The notes below the pieces were generated by a model, which was given only the letters and a program-made list of their open reading frames with translations, did no database searches and had not been told where the DNA came from. The position numbers and the translations under genes are program-made. Positions 12,476 through 43,499 of a stretch of DNA of 64,000 nt are shown piece by piece. Each line of letters starts with the position of its first letter. Within the stretch, counting starts at the first letter, position 1. This DNA comes from Trissonchulus latispiculum (Eukaryota > Nematoda > Enoplea > Enoplida > Ironidae). The stretch covers positions 1 to 64,000 of the forward strand of contig JASAND010008471.1 in assembly GCA_030248195.1 (NCBI GenBank), given 5' to 3'.

Positions 12476-14535
12476 CTATTAACCGTAGCTTTAAGCCAGT
12501 AAGAAAAGAAATCGAAAGTCCGTCGAACCACCATTGAAGCGTAACTGGTAGAAAGGAGAAATAGTGTAGTTTTCCGTTCAGGGATTTTGTACGTATATAC
12601 ATATACAATTAAGACGTAGAAACAAGAACCATTTCAGCTCGTTTAAATCAACCTAAAGGAACAATTACCTAAATGCTAACTAAGTACTCTGCTACATTAT
12701 ATTTTAATAATCATAACAAACATTAAGCTTTCAAAAGATCAAGAACGTTCAGGCTACACCACAGTGACAAAGAGTCAGTAATGCGCAAGCGAAAAGTGGC
12801 GCAAGCAGTACAAGATTTAAATATAGATATAACTTATCAAAATATTGGCAAACGTATTTTTAAATGCAAGTTTGAAAGCAAACAATTCAAACAGTTCATG
12901 GAGTTTCAGGTGACACATCTGGTTCAAAGCTGGCTATTCAACACGTATATTTCCCCTTGTGAATACCTTGGTGATCGGTAAGCCTGTCTTTATTAAGTTT
13001 CGGACTCCTCTGTCAAAGTGTGTCCAATGAATCCTATTTGGGAAAGTGTCGTCACACGAAAGGGTCAACAAGAAATTACTTGTACTTGACACTTTTATAT
13101 ATCATTTTATAAACAAGACGAAATTGAATTATGCCGACCCCAGCTGCCAAACTTAGGTAGTCATATTTCTAAAATGGCAGGCTTAACAAAGATATGCCAA
13201 AATGACAACACAAAAACAAACTCATCATCAGGAATAAAAAAAGGCAAAACGACAGAAATGCATATTGAATTTTGCCGGCGATCTTAAAAATGGCAATTTC
13301 GTATCTGCTAACACATTGAACAGTCAATATTCTTTCATAGCCAAACTATAAATAATATGTAATTTTTAACAAGTGATAAACAAGTACAAAACTAAGTTTA
13401 AATTAGATAAGTAAACAAATAATTACTTAATGCAGTGGCATAAAATTGCTCAGCTACAGTAATAGTGCTGTGATTAAAGACAAAAAGAGAGAAAGGAAAT
13501 GATAGATAGGTAAGCTTGAAAACAAAAAGAGATTCCATTCAAACAAGTCAAACAAGTCTACACAGATTGCAAGTATACAAATTGGTCACAGTGCAATTTA
13601 CCCTGCCACGATGCATTTGCCCAAAACAAAACTACATAAATTATTGCAGTTTCTACAAAACTGTTTTCAACATTGATTTCGAACTACTTGTCGACACAAT
13701 CTTATAAGCAAGAATTTTCTTATAAACAAGTCGCCTTTCTTAGAGAAGTGCATATCGGGATGCAGAGGGCTGACAAGAGGAATCCACACTGTGACAAACA
13801 ATATTAATATAAATAATAACAAATTCAAGGCAGAAAAGTAAAATAGCGCCATTCATATTTACAAAAACTACTATAAACGGTAAGATAAATTAATAACAAC
13901 AATGTGCAATTAAGACATTTGCGTTAAACAAAAGAGCCGTCTTTAGGAATTGGCTTACCCAGATAATTTAAAAGCATAAACGAAAGTAACAAAACGGAAA
14001 AGTACTTACAAAATCAAAACCGAGAAAGGTTTTTAAAATTAGTAGTCAAAGTTTTATTTGAGCGAAATCGATGACGATTCACCCCCAACTTCCTTTAAAT
14101 GATCGACTGATTTTATGGCACTCCAGTTAAGCATTAAGTACGTGAAAGTTAGTTAGACCGCCGCTAACAGAGTCAAACGCTGCAATATTAGTCAGTATTT
14201 AGTAACACACTCTAGACAAAAATAAATTTTACGAATCCCGTGAAAACTAGCAAATAGAATTTCCCATCCCATAGCACCCTTATGTAAATCTCTACGTAAC
14301 ATCAGAGTATTATTACTAGCAGCACAACGTATCAAATAATTCATTCCAACTCACACAGTCATGATCTGTCACAGGAGTACAGATAAATAATGTTGACTTA
14401 TTCTAACAGCTTAATGGCAGCAATTCCATACAAGTAATTAACCGAATCACCACTTTAACTCCTTATCTACACCTTCAGTTCAACTATACAACTATAATAC
14501 TCACTGACTTGTAAAACAAAAACTAGCTTTTGAGT
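12476..14535. other. Intergenic AT-rich DNA
   Basis: No gene, RNA or mobile element recognised; the ORFs present are short and unlike proteins. Confidence 0.5.
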
Positions 14536-15253
14536 CAGGGGCGCACCCAGGATTTTGAAGAGGGAGGGCCGTGCCTGAACAAATTTTGACGCCCCAAGCA
14601 GCTGAAAAATCTTGAAAATTCTGGAAAAATCAGTAATAGAATCCAGTAATGTACAAAGATTGGAATGGAAACCTTTCAAGTTGAGAAGCTTTCAGACACT
14701 ATGAAAATTGGAAACAATAGAAACCTTGGAAAGACCTTTTGAACAAAAAATTGAGGAATTTTACGACTTGAAAAATCCAAATGGAAAATTTTTAAAAGAT
14801 TTGAAATAAAGGCTGAGGAAATATTTTGAAATTATGAAATGACAACAGAAAGCATTTAAAATATATCTGAAATTATCCCTACTGCACCAAAAAGCTTAAA
14901 ATCGAATTCAGAGGCAAAGCTCTGCAGTTAAGAAAAATTTAAAAATTCAGATAAAAAGCGTCAGAGGAGAGAAATTTTAATTTGAAATATAAATGTGCCA
15001 GAGGCGTAAAAAGGGTAACAACTTGAGCTAAAAAAGCACCGCAGGCGAGAAAACTTAAAAAAGAGATAGCAAACGCCGCTGACGCGAAACTTTTTGTAAT
15101 TTCAGTTTTATGGATTGGAAATAGCTCAAGTTTTGCTTTCTCCCCAAAATTAGCAACTCTCCCCTAAATATTCTTCCCGAAAATTCCGGAGGGTAAATCG
15201 GACAAAAAGGAGAGGTAGGACCCCCAACCCCCCGCCCCCGGGGTGCGCCCAAG
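14536..15253. mobile_element. hAT-like MITE, degenerate
   Basis: Left end CAGGGGCGCACCCAGG and right end GGGTGCGCCCAAG are inverted matches, with the CA...G termini seen in the window's better-preserved 8-bp-TSD elements. Flanking octamers agree only partly. The interior is A-rich with no ORF. Confidence 0.5.
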
Positions 15254-15879
15254 GTTTGCGGCGTGTAGAAATTAATTTGTATCCATCCAGCTTGCTAAAA
15301 ATGAAAGTCCTACCTAAAAGCTAAATAGCCAGAATGAACCACATTACATTTTATACAGGCATTGCAGGCGCGGACTCAACAGGTTTAAAACTTCAATATA
15401 ACATCATTAGACAATAACACATTACTATACTATAAAAATAAAACAAATGCAAAAAGACATTAACAATTGGATCAAACCCACATTACCACCACATGAGCAG
15501 AGAAGAGTAGAAAGAGCACAAAAATTGGCCTACAATAATTTTTCCAATAGATTAGTAATGTAACCCATCCTCATTCACGCAACTGCATAGCATCACGTTT
15601 TTAGGCTCAACGTAAACATTTAACAGAAATATACTAAATATCAAACCGATACGGCGCAAATAGATATATGCTTACATCACTGATAACCCGATTTACAAAA
15701 AGAAATTCCGATGGAACGAAGCTACTCCAGTTCAAAAAACAACAAATATGTATACGAAGGGGCAGTCAATAGGACAAAAATTGTTAATCAAATAAAATCC
15801 ACAGGGCTCAGCAGCAGCAAAATTGGAAATATATTAAAGAGTGGGGAGGGGCGGGAAAGCGGCACAAAGGACAGTTAAT
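15254..15879. other. 3' flank of the ERM gene
   Basis: Should contain the ERM 3' UTR and poly(A) site; I could not pick a canonical AATAAA in the right strand close to the stop. Confidence 0.4.
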
Positions 15880-34085
<18,206 letters not shown>

Positions 34086-34287
34086 GACAGGAATCGAATA
34101 CAATTAAAATGAAATCAATAAAATGATTTAAAACCACTACGAAAACGTATGCAATGTAAGCAATACACGCCGAAACAGAAGGCAGGAATAGGATTGGAGA
34201 ACTTTGCTGGACTTGAAGAAGCGGTTAATAATTACATATCGACCTGCAATCAAATCAATATATGTATGTATATATAATATATGGTAT
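34086..34287 (-). promoter_or_regulatory. ERM upstream region (5' UTR/promoter side)
   Basis: Only about 200 bp separate the ERM start codon from a foldback element. No TATA box or initiator is assigned; by position this must include the 5' UTR unless a non-coding first exon lies farther upstream. Confidence 0.35.
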
Positions 34288-35049
34288 ACAAGTAATAAAA
34301 GTGCTCCTTCGGAGCATGAAAAAGTAATATGGGTAGTGGTGAGGTTGTAAAATCAAGAGAGGACTAGTCTTAAAAATTCTTAATATGGGGCTAGGTTCAA
34401 AAACAGAAGAGGACTAGGTTGTGGGCGAATTAATATGGGCACAGCTTCGCCGAGCAACCCATATTCGCGGACTGAAGAAGTTATACATTTTTATACGTAC
34501 CATGGTTCAGATGTAGTAACGGTACGTAAATAATATACGACTATGATAAACGAGTTTTAATGGAAGCAAACATTTTTTCGAGAAACTCTTAATATTTATC
34601 TACTGAGCGTTTTAACCATTTATAAGAAAAGTATATATTTCAACAATAAGTTCAGGATCAGGACACTCTCCGACGATCTTCTATTTCTATTCAACCGTTA
34701 GCGTTACAATCGTAGCCTTGGTTTTTTCTCGTTGCTTGTCGTAGTCCAGTTATAATAACCAAATTATATACTATATAGTTTACGTATATATAACTGCTGG
34801 AATTGTAATTATTGACTGACATTAATTGCTTTGTATATGGCAATCGCCATGGCGAAGCGTGAAAGCCCGCGAATATGGGTTGCTCGGCGAAGCTGTGCCC
34901 ATATTAATTCGCCCACAACCTAGTCCTCTTCTGTTTTTGAACCTAGCCCCATATTAAGAATTTTTAAGACTAGTCCTCTCTTGATTTTACAACCTCACCA
35001 CTACCCATATTACTTTTTCATGCTCCGAAGGAGCACTTTTATTACTTGT
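34288..35049. mobile_element. Foldback element, copy 2 (183-bp inverted arms)
   Basis: Arms 34288-34470 and 34867-35049, each 183 bp, inverted, starting ACAAGTAATAAAAGTGCTCC. Each arm has GAGGACTAG words and the GCACAGCTTCGCCGAGCAAC hairpin region. Unique 396-bp centre with no ORF. Forms the left cap of the larger palindrome. Confidence 0.92.
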
Positions 35050-35119
35050 CCTTCTGTCATTTTAAAGGTTCCCTTTCCAGCAGTGAGCTAACGCAGATAA
35101 GGAGCTTGAACAATGCAAT

Positions 35120-35930
35120 AGGCAGGGCAAATTTGAGCAAATGGGCATTCATTTGATACCAAACATGACCACTTTTGAAGACTTTCATTTTTGACCCACG
35201 ACGGCCACCCACCCACAGGTCGGTGGAGCCACTTTTTGTGGTTGGTATAATGACAAAAGTTGATCGCCTCGCCAAGGGCTTCCATTTGATATATACCAAA
35301 CTTGACCACTTTTGAAGACTTTCATTTTTGACCCACACCGGACCCACAGGTCGGTGGGGTCACTTTTTGTGGGGAAAAAAACAAAAGTTGGTCGCCTCCG
35401 GGCTTTCATTTGATACTGGTTGACCCTTTTGAGTTACCCCACACCCACAGTGGGTGGGGCACCCACCCACAGGTCGGTGGGGTCACTTTTTGTGGGTAGC
35501 ATAATGACAAAAGTTGATCGCCTCGCCAAGGGCTTTCATTTGATACCAAAGTTGACCACTTTTGAAGACTTTCATTTTTGACCCACACTGGACCCACTGT
35601 GGGTGGGGCGCCCACCCACAGGTCGGTGGGGTCAGTTTTTGTGGGTAGCACAATGACAAAAGTTGATCGCCTCGCCAAGGGCTTTCATTTGATACCAAAG
35701 TTGACCACTTTTGAAGACTTTCATTTTTGACCCACACCGGACCCACAGTGTGTGGGGCACCCACCCACAGGTCAGTGGGGCCACTTTTTGTGGGTGGCAT
35801 AATGACAAAAGTTGATCGCCTCGCCAAGGGCTTTCATTTGATACCAAACTTGACCACTTTTGAAGACTTTCATTTTTGACCCACACCGGACACACTGTGG
35901 GTGGGCGCTGTGGGTCAGGGGTCACATCCA
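35120..35930. repeat. About 160-bp tandem array, left arm
   Basis: Four to five units with GACCACTTTTGAAGACTTTC, CCCACAGGTCGGTGGGG and GACAAAAGTTGATCGCCTCG. Long ORFs on the minus strand are by-products of the repeat. Confidence 0.9.
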
Positions 35931-36939
35931 CCGACCTCAACAGTATGCTCATCGTTTTCAGCGACCCGAAAAACGCCATTTCTAGTGACTTTTAGGCTAT
36001 TTCTAGTAAAAGTGGGACTTAGAAACTTTTAGCCCAAACAGGCCAAAAAATGCAAAGTTTGGGTCCATCTCCTGAAAGCTACAGAGCGAAATTAAAAAAT
36101 CCCCCTCGTTACTTTGTGCGCATAGTCCGAAATATTCAAATAAAATAAACCAAACCGATCTAGCTGCTAGCCTGTGAAAAAAAGTTGATTTCAACCGAAG
36201 TGCCAAAATAGCGAAAGTCCAACTTTGGGGCCTTGGCACAGAGCCAAAATTGGTCGAGTGCCAAAATGACCTTCGTTTGGTAGCATGGGGGGGATACTGT
36301 CTACCAACATATCATAGTAGCATTGGACCAAAATGCCCACATCGTTCCAACACTTCGCTAGAAAATGCACTTCCAATAAGCGTTATTAACCGAGAAAAAA
36401 AAACAACCGCACGGTAACTCTCGCCTAGTGCAAAATTTCGAAGTTCCGAATTTTAACCAAAAGTATGGTGGTACTTGTAGTACTACTCGAGTACTTTACG
36501 ATGGTAACATTTTTATCCCTCCCGGACCTCTAATTAGCTGGCACCAGGCCAACACGGTCTCCAGAGGGCCGTGCAGACGCCTTTACACCCATATGGTATA
36601 TAAACGCACAGGTGGTATAGTATGTATATATAATATATTACATATACATGCGTTTGTTAGGAAAAGAATGAAAGGGCATGGGGATGAGTCCCCAAAAATT
36701 TTTGAGGATGGTCTGAAAAAATAGCTGGGGCAGGTGCGTAGCCATGAAGGGAGTGGAAGGAATTTCCACGAAATTGAAGCCCCCAGAAGTTGAAAATTTT
36801 TTAAAAAATCGGTAAAAACCACAATGGAAACAGTTAAACCTCTTGATTTTGTAAACCATATTTTGTGTTGAAACGGTGCTAGAAATTTATATATATATAC
36901 GTATATATCAGCAGCCTAAAGTAACTATATATATAATGT

Positions 36940-37910
36940 GTATAGGTGTAAGTGGGGGAGAGGTTTGGAGGGGGAACCCCCCAGCCATTTTCCAACCCCC
37001 CCAAAGATTTCTGGGAGCCCCCAACCCCCAAATGGGATAGTCGCGCCGAAGGCGCGAAAATCAACAAAATATTTGGTAGTTTTAGGGTAAATTCTGCCAA
37101 ATTTTTCAAAAAAATTTTCGGCTTAAAGTGTTTACCATTGCGAGAAATACACATTCTTAACGGTTTTATAGACTTTCAGACTCAATACTGACCTTATTTT
37201 AGACTTAGAAAAATGAAGCCAGTCAAGTTTTCCTTCTAATCATAGGTGTAAGGCCGGGGGGGTGTATAGTCGCGCCGAAGGCGCGAAAAACGGCCAAAAG
37301 GTGGGTATTTTTAGGGTAAATATTGCAAAATTTTTCAAAAGTGTTTTTTGGTTTAAAGTGTTTATCATTGCGATAAATACACGTTATTAACTGTATTATG
37401 GGCTTTATGACTCATTACTGACCTTATTTTGGACTTGGAAACATGCTGGCAATCAAGTTTTCAAGTTTAAGAACAATGTCTAATGTCAAAATTGCTTCAT
37501 ACTTGAATGTATGCAAAGATCAATTAGTCATTTTGGTTCACTCGTGCTCATTTTATGACATTTTGAAAATGACACCTACTTTTTTGTTCAACAATCCAAA
37601 AATATATATACCAAAAGTTTGGTTGGACCGATGTAACTTTTGACTGGTTTGGCTAGAAAAGTTTTACAAATATCTGCAATGATGACAACTCTTCGTCTTT
37701 GCACACAACAAAAATATTTGGTATTTTTAGGGTAAATTCTGCAAAATTTTTCTAAAAGTCCAAATTTTTGGCTTAAAGTGTTTATCACAGCGAGAAATAC
37801 ACATTTTCAACGGTTTTATGGACTTTCTGACTCAATACTGACCTTATTTTAGACTTAGAAAAATGTTGCCAATCAAGTTTTCTTTCTAATCATAGGTGTA
37901 AGGCCGGGGG
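36940..37910. repeat. Direct copies of the GGTGTAAG / CGCGCC-hairpin repeat
   Basis: Three copies (about 36.94, 37.24 and 37.68 kb) share TAGTCGCGCCGAAGGCGCGA, TTTTTAGGGTAAAT, AAAGTGTTTAYCATTGCGA and GACCTTATTTTRGACTTRG. Further copies lie at 40.27, 43.90 and 45.95 kb. Confidence 0.85.
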
Positions 37911-38639
37911 GTATATTATGTAGGGGCACGATAGCGCCCCTACATAATATGGGTATAAAGGCGTCTGCGCGGCCCTCTGGAGACCGTGTTGGCCTGGTGC
38001 CAGCTAATTAGAGGTCCGGCGGTGGCAGAAAGGTTACCATCGTAAACAACTCGAGTAGTACTACAAGTACCACCATACTTTTGGTTCGAATTCGAAACTT
38101 CGAATTTTTGCACTAGGGGATAGTTACCGTGCGTTTGTTTTTTTTTTCTCGGTGAATAACGCTTATTGGAAATGCATTTTACGGCTAAGTGTTGGAACGA
38201 TGTGGGCATTTTGGCACCATACTACTATTATATGTTGGTAGACAGGATCCCCCCATGCTACCTTTTTTGGTCATTTTGGCACCTGGCCAATTGTGGCTCT
38301 GTGCCAAGGTCCCAAAGTCGGACTTTCGCTATTTTTCGCAAATTTTGGTCACACTTGTCTAGAACTGGGTAGAAGCTGGAGAGGTCTAGTATCTTTTGTT
38401 GAAAATTACCAGTAGGGGTGCATAAAGTAACGAGGGGGATTTTTTAATTTTGCTCCCTAGCTTTCAGGAGATGGGCCCAAACTTCGCATTTTTTTGGCCT
38501 GTTTGGGCGAAAAGTTTCTCTAAGTCCCACTTTTACTAGAAATGCCCTAAAAGTCACTAAAAATGGCGTTTTCGGCCTTGGGGTGATACCCATATATAGT
38601 AAATCAGGGTCGCTGAAAACGATGAGCATACTGCCGATA

Positions 38640-39360
38640 CCGCCCGAAGTGACCACTGGTCAGCATGGCTCCCGTGGTTCCTCGCCCAGGGTCAAAGTTG
38701 GGAAAACTCCCTCTAAACAGCGTTTTTCGGCGTTTTGGTCGGGGGCATATATAGTAAATGGACTACGCTCGTTTCAATGGGCATATCGCCGAAACCGACG
38801 GAAGTGACCACTGGTCACTACAGCCTATGGGGCCTGTTGACCACTGGTCAAACGGCCTAAAACTGCGTTTTTCTGCGTTTTGGTCGGGGGCATATATATT
38901 AAATCGACTACGCTCGTTTCAGTGGGCATATCGCCGAAACCGACGGAAGTGGCCACTGGTCAGTACAGCCGATGGGGCCTATTGACCACTGATCAAACGG
39001 CCTAAAACTGCGTTTTTCGGCGTTTTGGTCGGGGGCATATATAGTAAATCGACTACGCTCGTTTCTATGGGCATATCGCCGAAACCGACGGAAGTGACCA
39101 CTGGTCACTACAGCCTATGGGGCCTATTGACCACTGGTCAAACGGCCTAAAACTGCGTTTTTCGGCGTTTTGGTCGGGGGCATATATAGTAAATCGACTA
39201 CGCTCGTTTCAATGGGCATATCGCCGAAATCGAGGGAGTGCCCAGTGGTCACTACGGTCTATGGGGCCTATTGACCAGTGGTCAAACCCCTTAAAAGCGT
39301 TTTTCGGTGTTTTGTTGGGGGCATATATTGTAAATCGACTACGCTCGTTTAGCATGGCAC
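38640..39360. repeat. About 144-bp tandem array with palindromic word
   Basis: About five units with GGAAGTGACCACTGGTCACT, TTGACCACTGGTCAAACGGC, GGGGGCATATATAGTAAATC and GACTACGCTCGTTTC. Homologous to 21.27-21.68 kb. Confidence 0.9.
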
Positions 39361-39423
39361 TGTTCAAGCTCCTTGTATCCATTACCGCATTGCTGGAAAG
39401 GGATCCTTTAAAATGACAGAAGG

Positions 39424-40249
39424 ACAAGAAATAAAAATGCTCCTCTGGAGCATGAAAAAGTAATATGGGTGATGGTGAGGTTGCAAAATCAAGAGAGGAC
39501 TAGTCTTTAAAATGCTTAATATGGGGCTAGGTTAAAAAATAGAAGAGGACTAGGTTGTGAGCGAATTAATATGGGCACAGCTTCGCCGAACAACCCATAT
39601 TCGCGGGATTTCACGTTTCGTCTTAGCTTAGAGCTATCAATGTCAGTCAATAAAAAAATTTAAGCAGTTGAATACTCATCGAATATAGCTGTTTGCATGT
39701 ACTGTTAGACTAGCTGCTAGGAATATATATATATACGTAAATTATCATCATTTTGTTGTGTTGAACTACCGCAGGCTCTACTACTAGGAGAGGTCTAAGG
39801 ATATGATGCTAAAGCTATTGGTCCAAGTCAGGAGGAAACAGAAGATCGTGGGAGAGTTCTAAATTATTCTTGAATATAAATTTTCCGTATAAATGGATAC
39901 GTAAAATGCGCTGGTTAGTATGAAGCACTTATCGAAGAAAACGTTTGCTAAAATAAAAGTTCGAATAAAGCTCGAGCACATACTGTAGCTGTAGGTTATT
40001 TATGAACTATAAACCAAATGTATCGTCATCGTAGATATGCATAATTATTTATATACATTTACAATACCGCGAATATGGGTTGTTCGGCGAAGCTGTGCCC
40101 ATATTAATTCGCTCACAACCTAGTCCTCTTCTATTTTTTAACCTAGCCCCATATTAAGCATTTTAAAGACTAGTCCTCTCTTGATTTTGCAACCTCACCA
40201 TCACCCATATTACTTTTTCATGCTCCAGAGGAGCATTTTTATTTCTTGT
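39424..40249. mobile_element. Foldback element, copy 3 (183-bp inverted arms)
   Basis: Arms 39424-39606 and 40067-40249, 183 bp each, closely similar to copy 2. The 460-bp centre is unrelated to the centre of copy 2 by eye and has no ORF. Confidence 0.92.
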
Positions 40250-40264
40250 AATGTATATATATAT

Positions 40265-40450
40265 ATATAGTCGCGTCGAAGGCGCGAAAAACGGCCAAGA
40301 TTGGGTATTTTTAGGGTATATAAATTTTGCAAAATTTTTCAAAAATGTTTTTGGCTTAAAGTGTTTATCATTGCGAGAAATACACGTTTTTAACTGTATT
40401 ATGGACTTTACGACTCATTACTGACCTTATTTTTGCCTTTAAAACCACAC
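40265..40450. repeat. Copy of the CGCGCC-hairpin repeat
   Basis: TAGTCGCGTCGAAGGCGCGA followed by the TTTTTAGGGTATAT and GTGTTTATCATTGCGAGAAA segments also found at 36.9-37.9 kb. Confidence 0.8.
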
Positions 40451-40700
40451 CGAAATTTTGAGATTCAGAAGCAAAATTTTACTAATTTCTTTAAAAGTTT
40501 TGAACTACAGAAGACCGTTTCTTGAAAAAATTTTGCGCCTGCGGCGCGCTTGTCTTTTCATTTATTTTTTCAAAGCTTTGGCGTCCTACCTCTGTGCTTG
40601 TGTCCTTTCTTTTGTAATCCTCTAGTATATGTATAAGTATATATAGTATATATATATACGTACATATATACTTATTATTATATTAGTTTACCACATTATT

Positions 40701-40900
40701 GGGTTGCCGCTTTTTCAACAAAAAGGCAACCCTTTAACTTGGGTATGTCCGTTATTTCTTTATTGGGTTGCCGCTTTTTCAACAAAAAGGCAACCCTTTA
40801 ACTTGGGTATGTCCGTTATTTATTATTTATTTATTGGGTTGCCGCTTTTTACACAAAAAGGCAACCCTTTCATCTGGGTATGTCCGTTTTTATTATTCTC
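40701..40900. repeat. About 70-bp tandem hairpin units
   Basis: Three copies of a unit whose core GGGTTGCCGCTTTTT...AAAAAGGCAACCC is a hairpin, followed by ACTTGGGTATGTCCGTTATT. Confidence 0.92.
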
Positions 40901-42046
40901 GTGACTACACCTGTCCCCCCCTTTTTGCTAGGGTGGCCCGATTGGGCTGAAATTTTTAAGGGGTGTTGGGGGTGGGGTGAAGTGTTGACTGAAGCGCGGG
41001 CAGTCCGATATTTCCCAGATTCCGGGAATGGCGAATCCCGGAATTTTTCAGAATGGTAAGGGGGGACCAAGGGAAACGTAAAAATTTTTTGTCTCCGATT
41101 TTGCTTAAAAGTTGGTCATAGGGTAATTCGACCACGCTGATTTCGAAACCTAAAATCGAAATTTCCGGAAAATTTTCGGATTTCGAGATATTCGACCCGG
41201 AAAATTCCGGATTTTGAAAAAGTTTTCCGAAAGTGGTCAATATGGTACTCAAATGAAAGAACTCGTCGAGCTGAACAACTTTCCTTCTTGCGACATTTTC
41301 CGAAAAATGCGCCTAGCGAAAAGTTATGGCCGAAAAACTGAAAAATCCGGGAATTCCAAAACCCGGATTTTGGACCAAAAATTTTTTTTGTCTCCGATTT
41401 CTTTCAAAAGTTGGTCATAGGCAATTCGACCACGCTGATTTCGAAACTGAAATCGAAATTTCCGGAAAATTTTCGGATTTCGAGATATTCGACCCGGAAA
41501 ATTCCGGATTTTGAAAATTTCTCCGAAAGTGGTCGATATGAGGCTCAAATGAAAGAGCTCGTCGAGCTGAACAACTTTCATTCTTGCAACATTTTCCGGA
41601 AATGTGCCTAGCGAAAGGTATGGCCGAAAAACTGAAAATCCGGGACTTCACGAAAAATCCGGATTTTTAAAAATGTCTTCAAAAGTAGTCGATATTGTAC
41701 TCAAATGAAAGAGCTCGTCGAGTTGAACAACTTTTCTGCTTGCGGCATTTTCGGAAAATGCGTCTGGCATTTTCGGAAAATGCGTCTGGCGAAAGTGTGT
41801 TATGACAGTGTTATTCTGTGTTATGACTGAAAAACTGAAAATCCGGGAATTCACGAAAATCCGGATTTTTAAAAATTTCTTCAAAGTGGTCGATATGGTA
41901 CTCAGATGAAAGAGCTCGTCGAGCTGAACAACTTTTTCTGCTTGCGGCAGTTTCGGGAAATACGTCTAGCGAAAGTTACGACCAAAATACTGTTGCATTC
42001 TTCTGAAAAACCCCGTGTCCCTAAGGGAAAAAGCAGCGGCAACCCA
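40900..42046. repeat. Tandem-duplicated segment ending in GCGGCAACCC
   Basis: Subunits repeat GTACTCAAATGAAAGAGCTC, GTCGAGCTGAACAACTTT and AAATCCGG words four to five times. The end AGCGGCAACCCA is the inverse of GGGTTGCCGCT at 40.70 kb, so the block may be a TIR-type unit. Confidence 0.75.
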
Positions 42047-42061
42047 TTCTCGCTACTTCGC

Positions 42062-43475
42062 TAGTTTATTATTATTATTCTCCGGATTCTTGTCCCCCCC
42101 CTCTATCTCGAGATTGGAAAGGGGTAGAGAGGTGGTTGATACCTCATTTTGAAGGTCTTGTCTTGAACTGCTCCCGGAAGCGCGGGGAGCCCCGGGGGAG
42201 CAGAGGTGCTCCCGGAGCACCCCCGTGAGTAAAAATGAGTAAAATAAAAAAGTTGTCCAAATGAGCTAATTTTGGTATCATTCGAAAGCTCTCGGCGAGT
42301 AATGAAAAAGTTGTAATAGGGTCAAGGCCTAAACATGCACTCATTTTGAGTTATGAGGCCGAAAATGGTCAAAAATGGCCAAAAACGGCCAAAATGGCTC
42401 AAAATTGAAAGTTCTCAGATCGGACTCATATCGGTATCAATCGAAAGCTCTCGTTGCGTAGATAAAAAGTTGTAATATGGACAAAGCACCAAAATGTACA
42501 GAAAATGAGTTACGGGGCATCAAAGGGATCAAAAATGGCCAAATCCGGCTAAAATGGGTCAAAATTGAAAATTGTCGGATCCGGTCGATACCGGTGTCAT
42601 TCGGAAGCTCTCATTGAGTAGATAAAAAGTTGTAATAGGGCCAAAGCTCTTAAACGTACGCAGCTTCAGATATGACTCCTGATAAGAGGAAAAATGCCAG
42701 CGGCAACCCATTCATGCCAATTTGCTTGTTATTTATTATTCTCCGGATTCTTGTCCCCCCCTCTATCTCGAGATTGGGAAGGGGTAGAGAGGTGGTTGAT
42801 ACCTCATTTTGAAGGTCTTGACTTGAACTGCTCCCGGAAGCGCGGGGAGCCCCGGGGGAGCTGAGGTGCTCCCGGAGCACCCCCGTGAGTAAAAATGAGT
42901 AAAATAAAAAATTGTAAATGAGCTAATTTTGGTATATTCGAAAGCTTCGGCGAGTAATAAAAAGTTGTAATAGGGTCAAGGCCTGAAAATGCAGCCATTT
43001 TGAGTTATGAGGCCGAAAATGTCAAAAATGGCCAAAAAGGCCAAAATGGCTCAAAATTGAAAGTTCTCAGATCGGACTCATTAATGTATTCGAAAGCTCT
43101 CGTTGCGTAGATTAAAAGTTGTATGGACCAAAGACCAAAATGTACAGAAAATGGGTTACGGGGCTCAAAGGGGTAAAAAGGCAAAGCTGGCATGGGTAAT
43201 TGAAAATTGTGGATCCGGTAATACCGGTTATTCGAAAGATCGCAGAGTAGTAAAAATTGTAATAGGGCCAAAGAAAGTCAGAAATGAGTTACGGGCCTCA
43301 AAGGTGTAAAAATGTCAAAAACGGCAAAATGGGTAAAATAAAAGTTATGAAAAAAGAAATATGGGTATAATCGAAAGATTTTGAGTATTATATAAAAATT
43401 GTATAGGGACAAGGAGTAATATCGTTGGATAATTGACTTATCTTGTTATAAGAGGAAAAAATGCAGCGGCAACCG
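42062..43475. repeat. Two direct copies of a 0.65-0.75 kb repeat
   Basis: 42062-42712 and 42726-43475 share TTCTCCGGATTCTTGTCCCC, GAAGCGCGGGGAGCCCCGGG and internal ~155-bp subunits with CATTCGAAAGCTCTCG and AAAAGTTGTAATAGGG. Both end at GCGGCAACC. Confidence 0.85.
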
Positions 43476-43499
43476 TTACCACTTCGCTTGTTTACTTTA

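Larger units (their letters stand above)
34288..40249. repeat. Composite 6-kb palindrome with foldback caps
   Basis: Mirror-image layers: foldback copy 2 versus copy 3 (ends); 35050-35120 versus 39355-39423 (CTTCTGTCATTTTAAAGG and its inverse); 35930-36610 versus 37925-38660 (for example CAGCGACCC...GATGAGCATA inverted). The arrays in the two arms differ: about 160-bp units at 35.12-35.93 kb (CTTTTGAAGACTTTCATTTT, CCCACAGGTCGGTGGGG) and about 144-bp units at 38.64-39.36 kb. The middle (36.6-37.9 kb) holds direct copies of another repeat. Confidence 0.8.

Noticed and set aside
35057..35979. Long overlapping minus-strand ORFs with repeated ARRSTFVI / VKNESLQKWS peptides
   Set aside because: They are translations of a ~160-bp tandem array whose period keeps a frame open; no start context, splice sites or family resemblance.
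38640..39360. CRISPR-like array
   Set aside because: Units are ~144 bp tandem repeats without unique spacers, in an animal genome beside foldback elements.
38583..39427. ORFs with repeated FSAFWSGAYIVNRLRSFQWAY peptides on the plus strand
   Set aside because: By-product of the ~144-bp array; open on both strands, as expected for stop-poor repeats.
40704..40950. ORFs reading PLFQQKGNPLTWVCP
   Set aside because: Translation of the 70-bp hairpin repeat.
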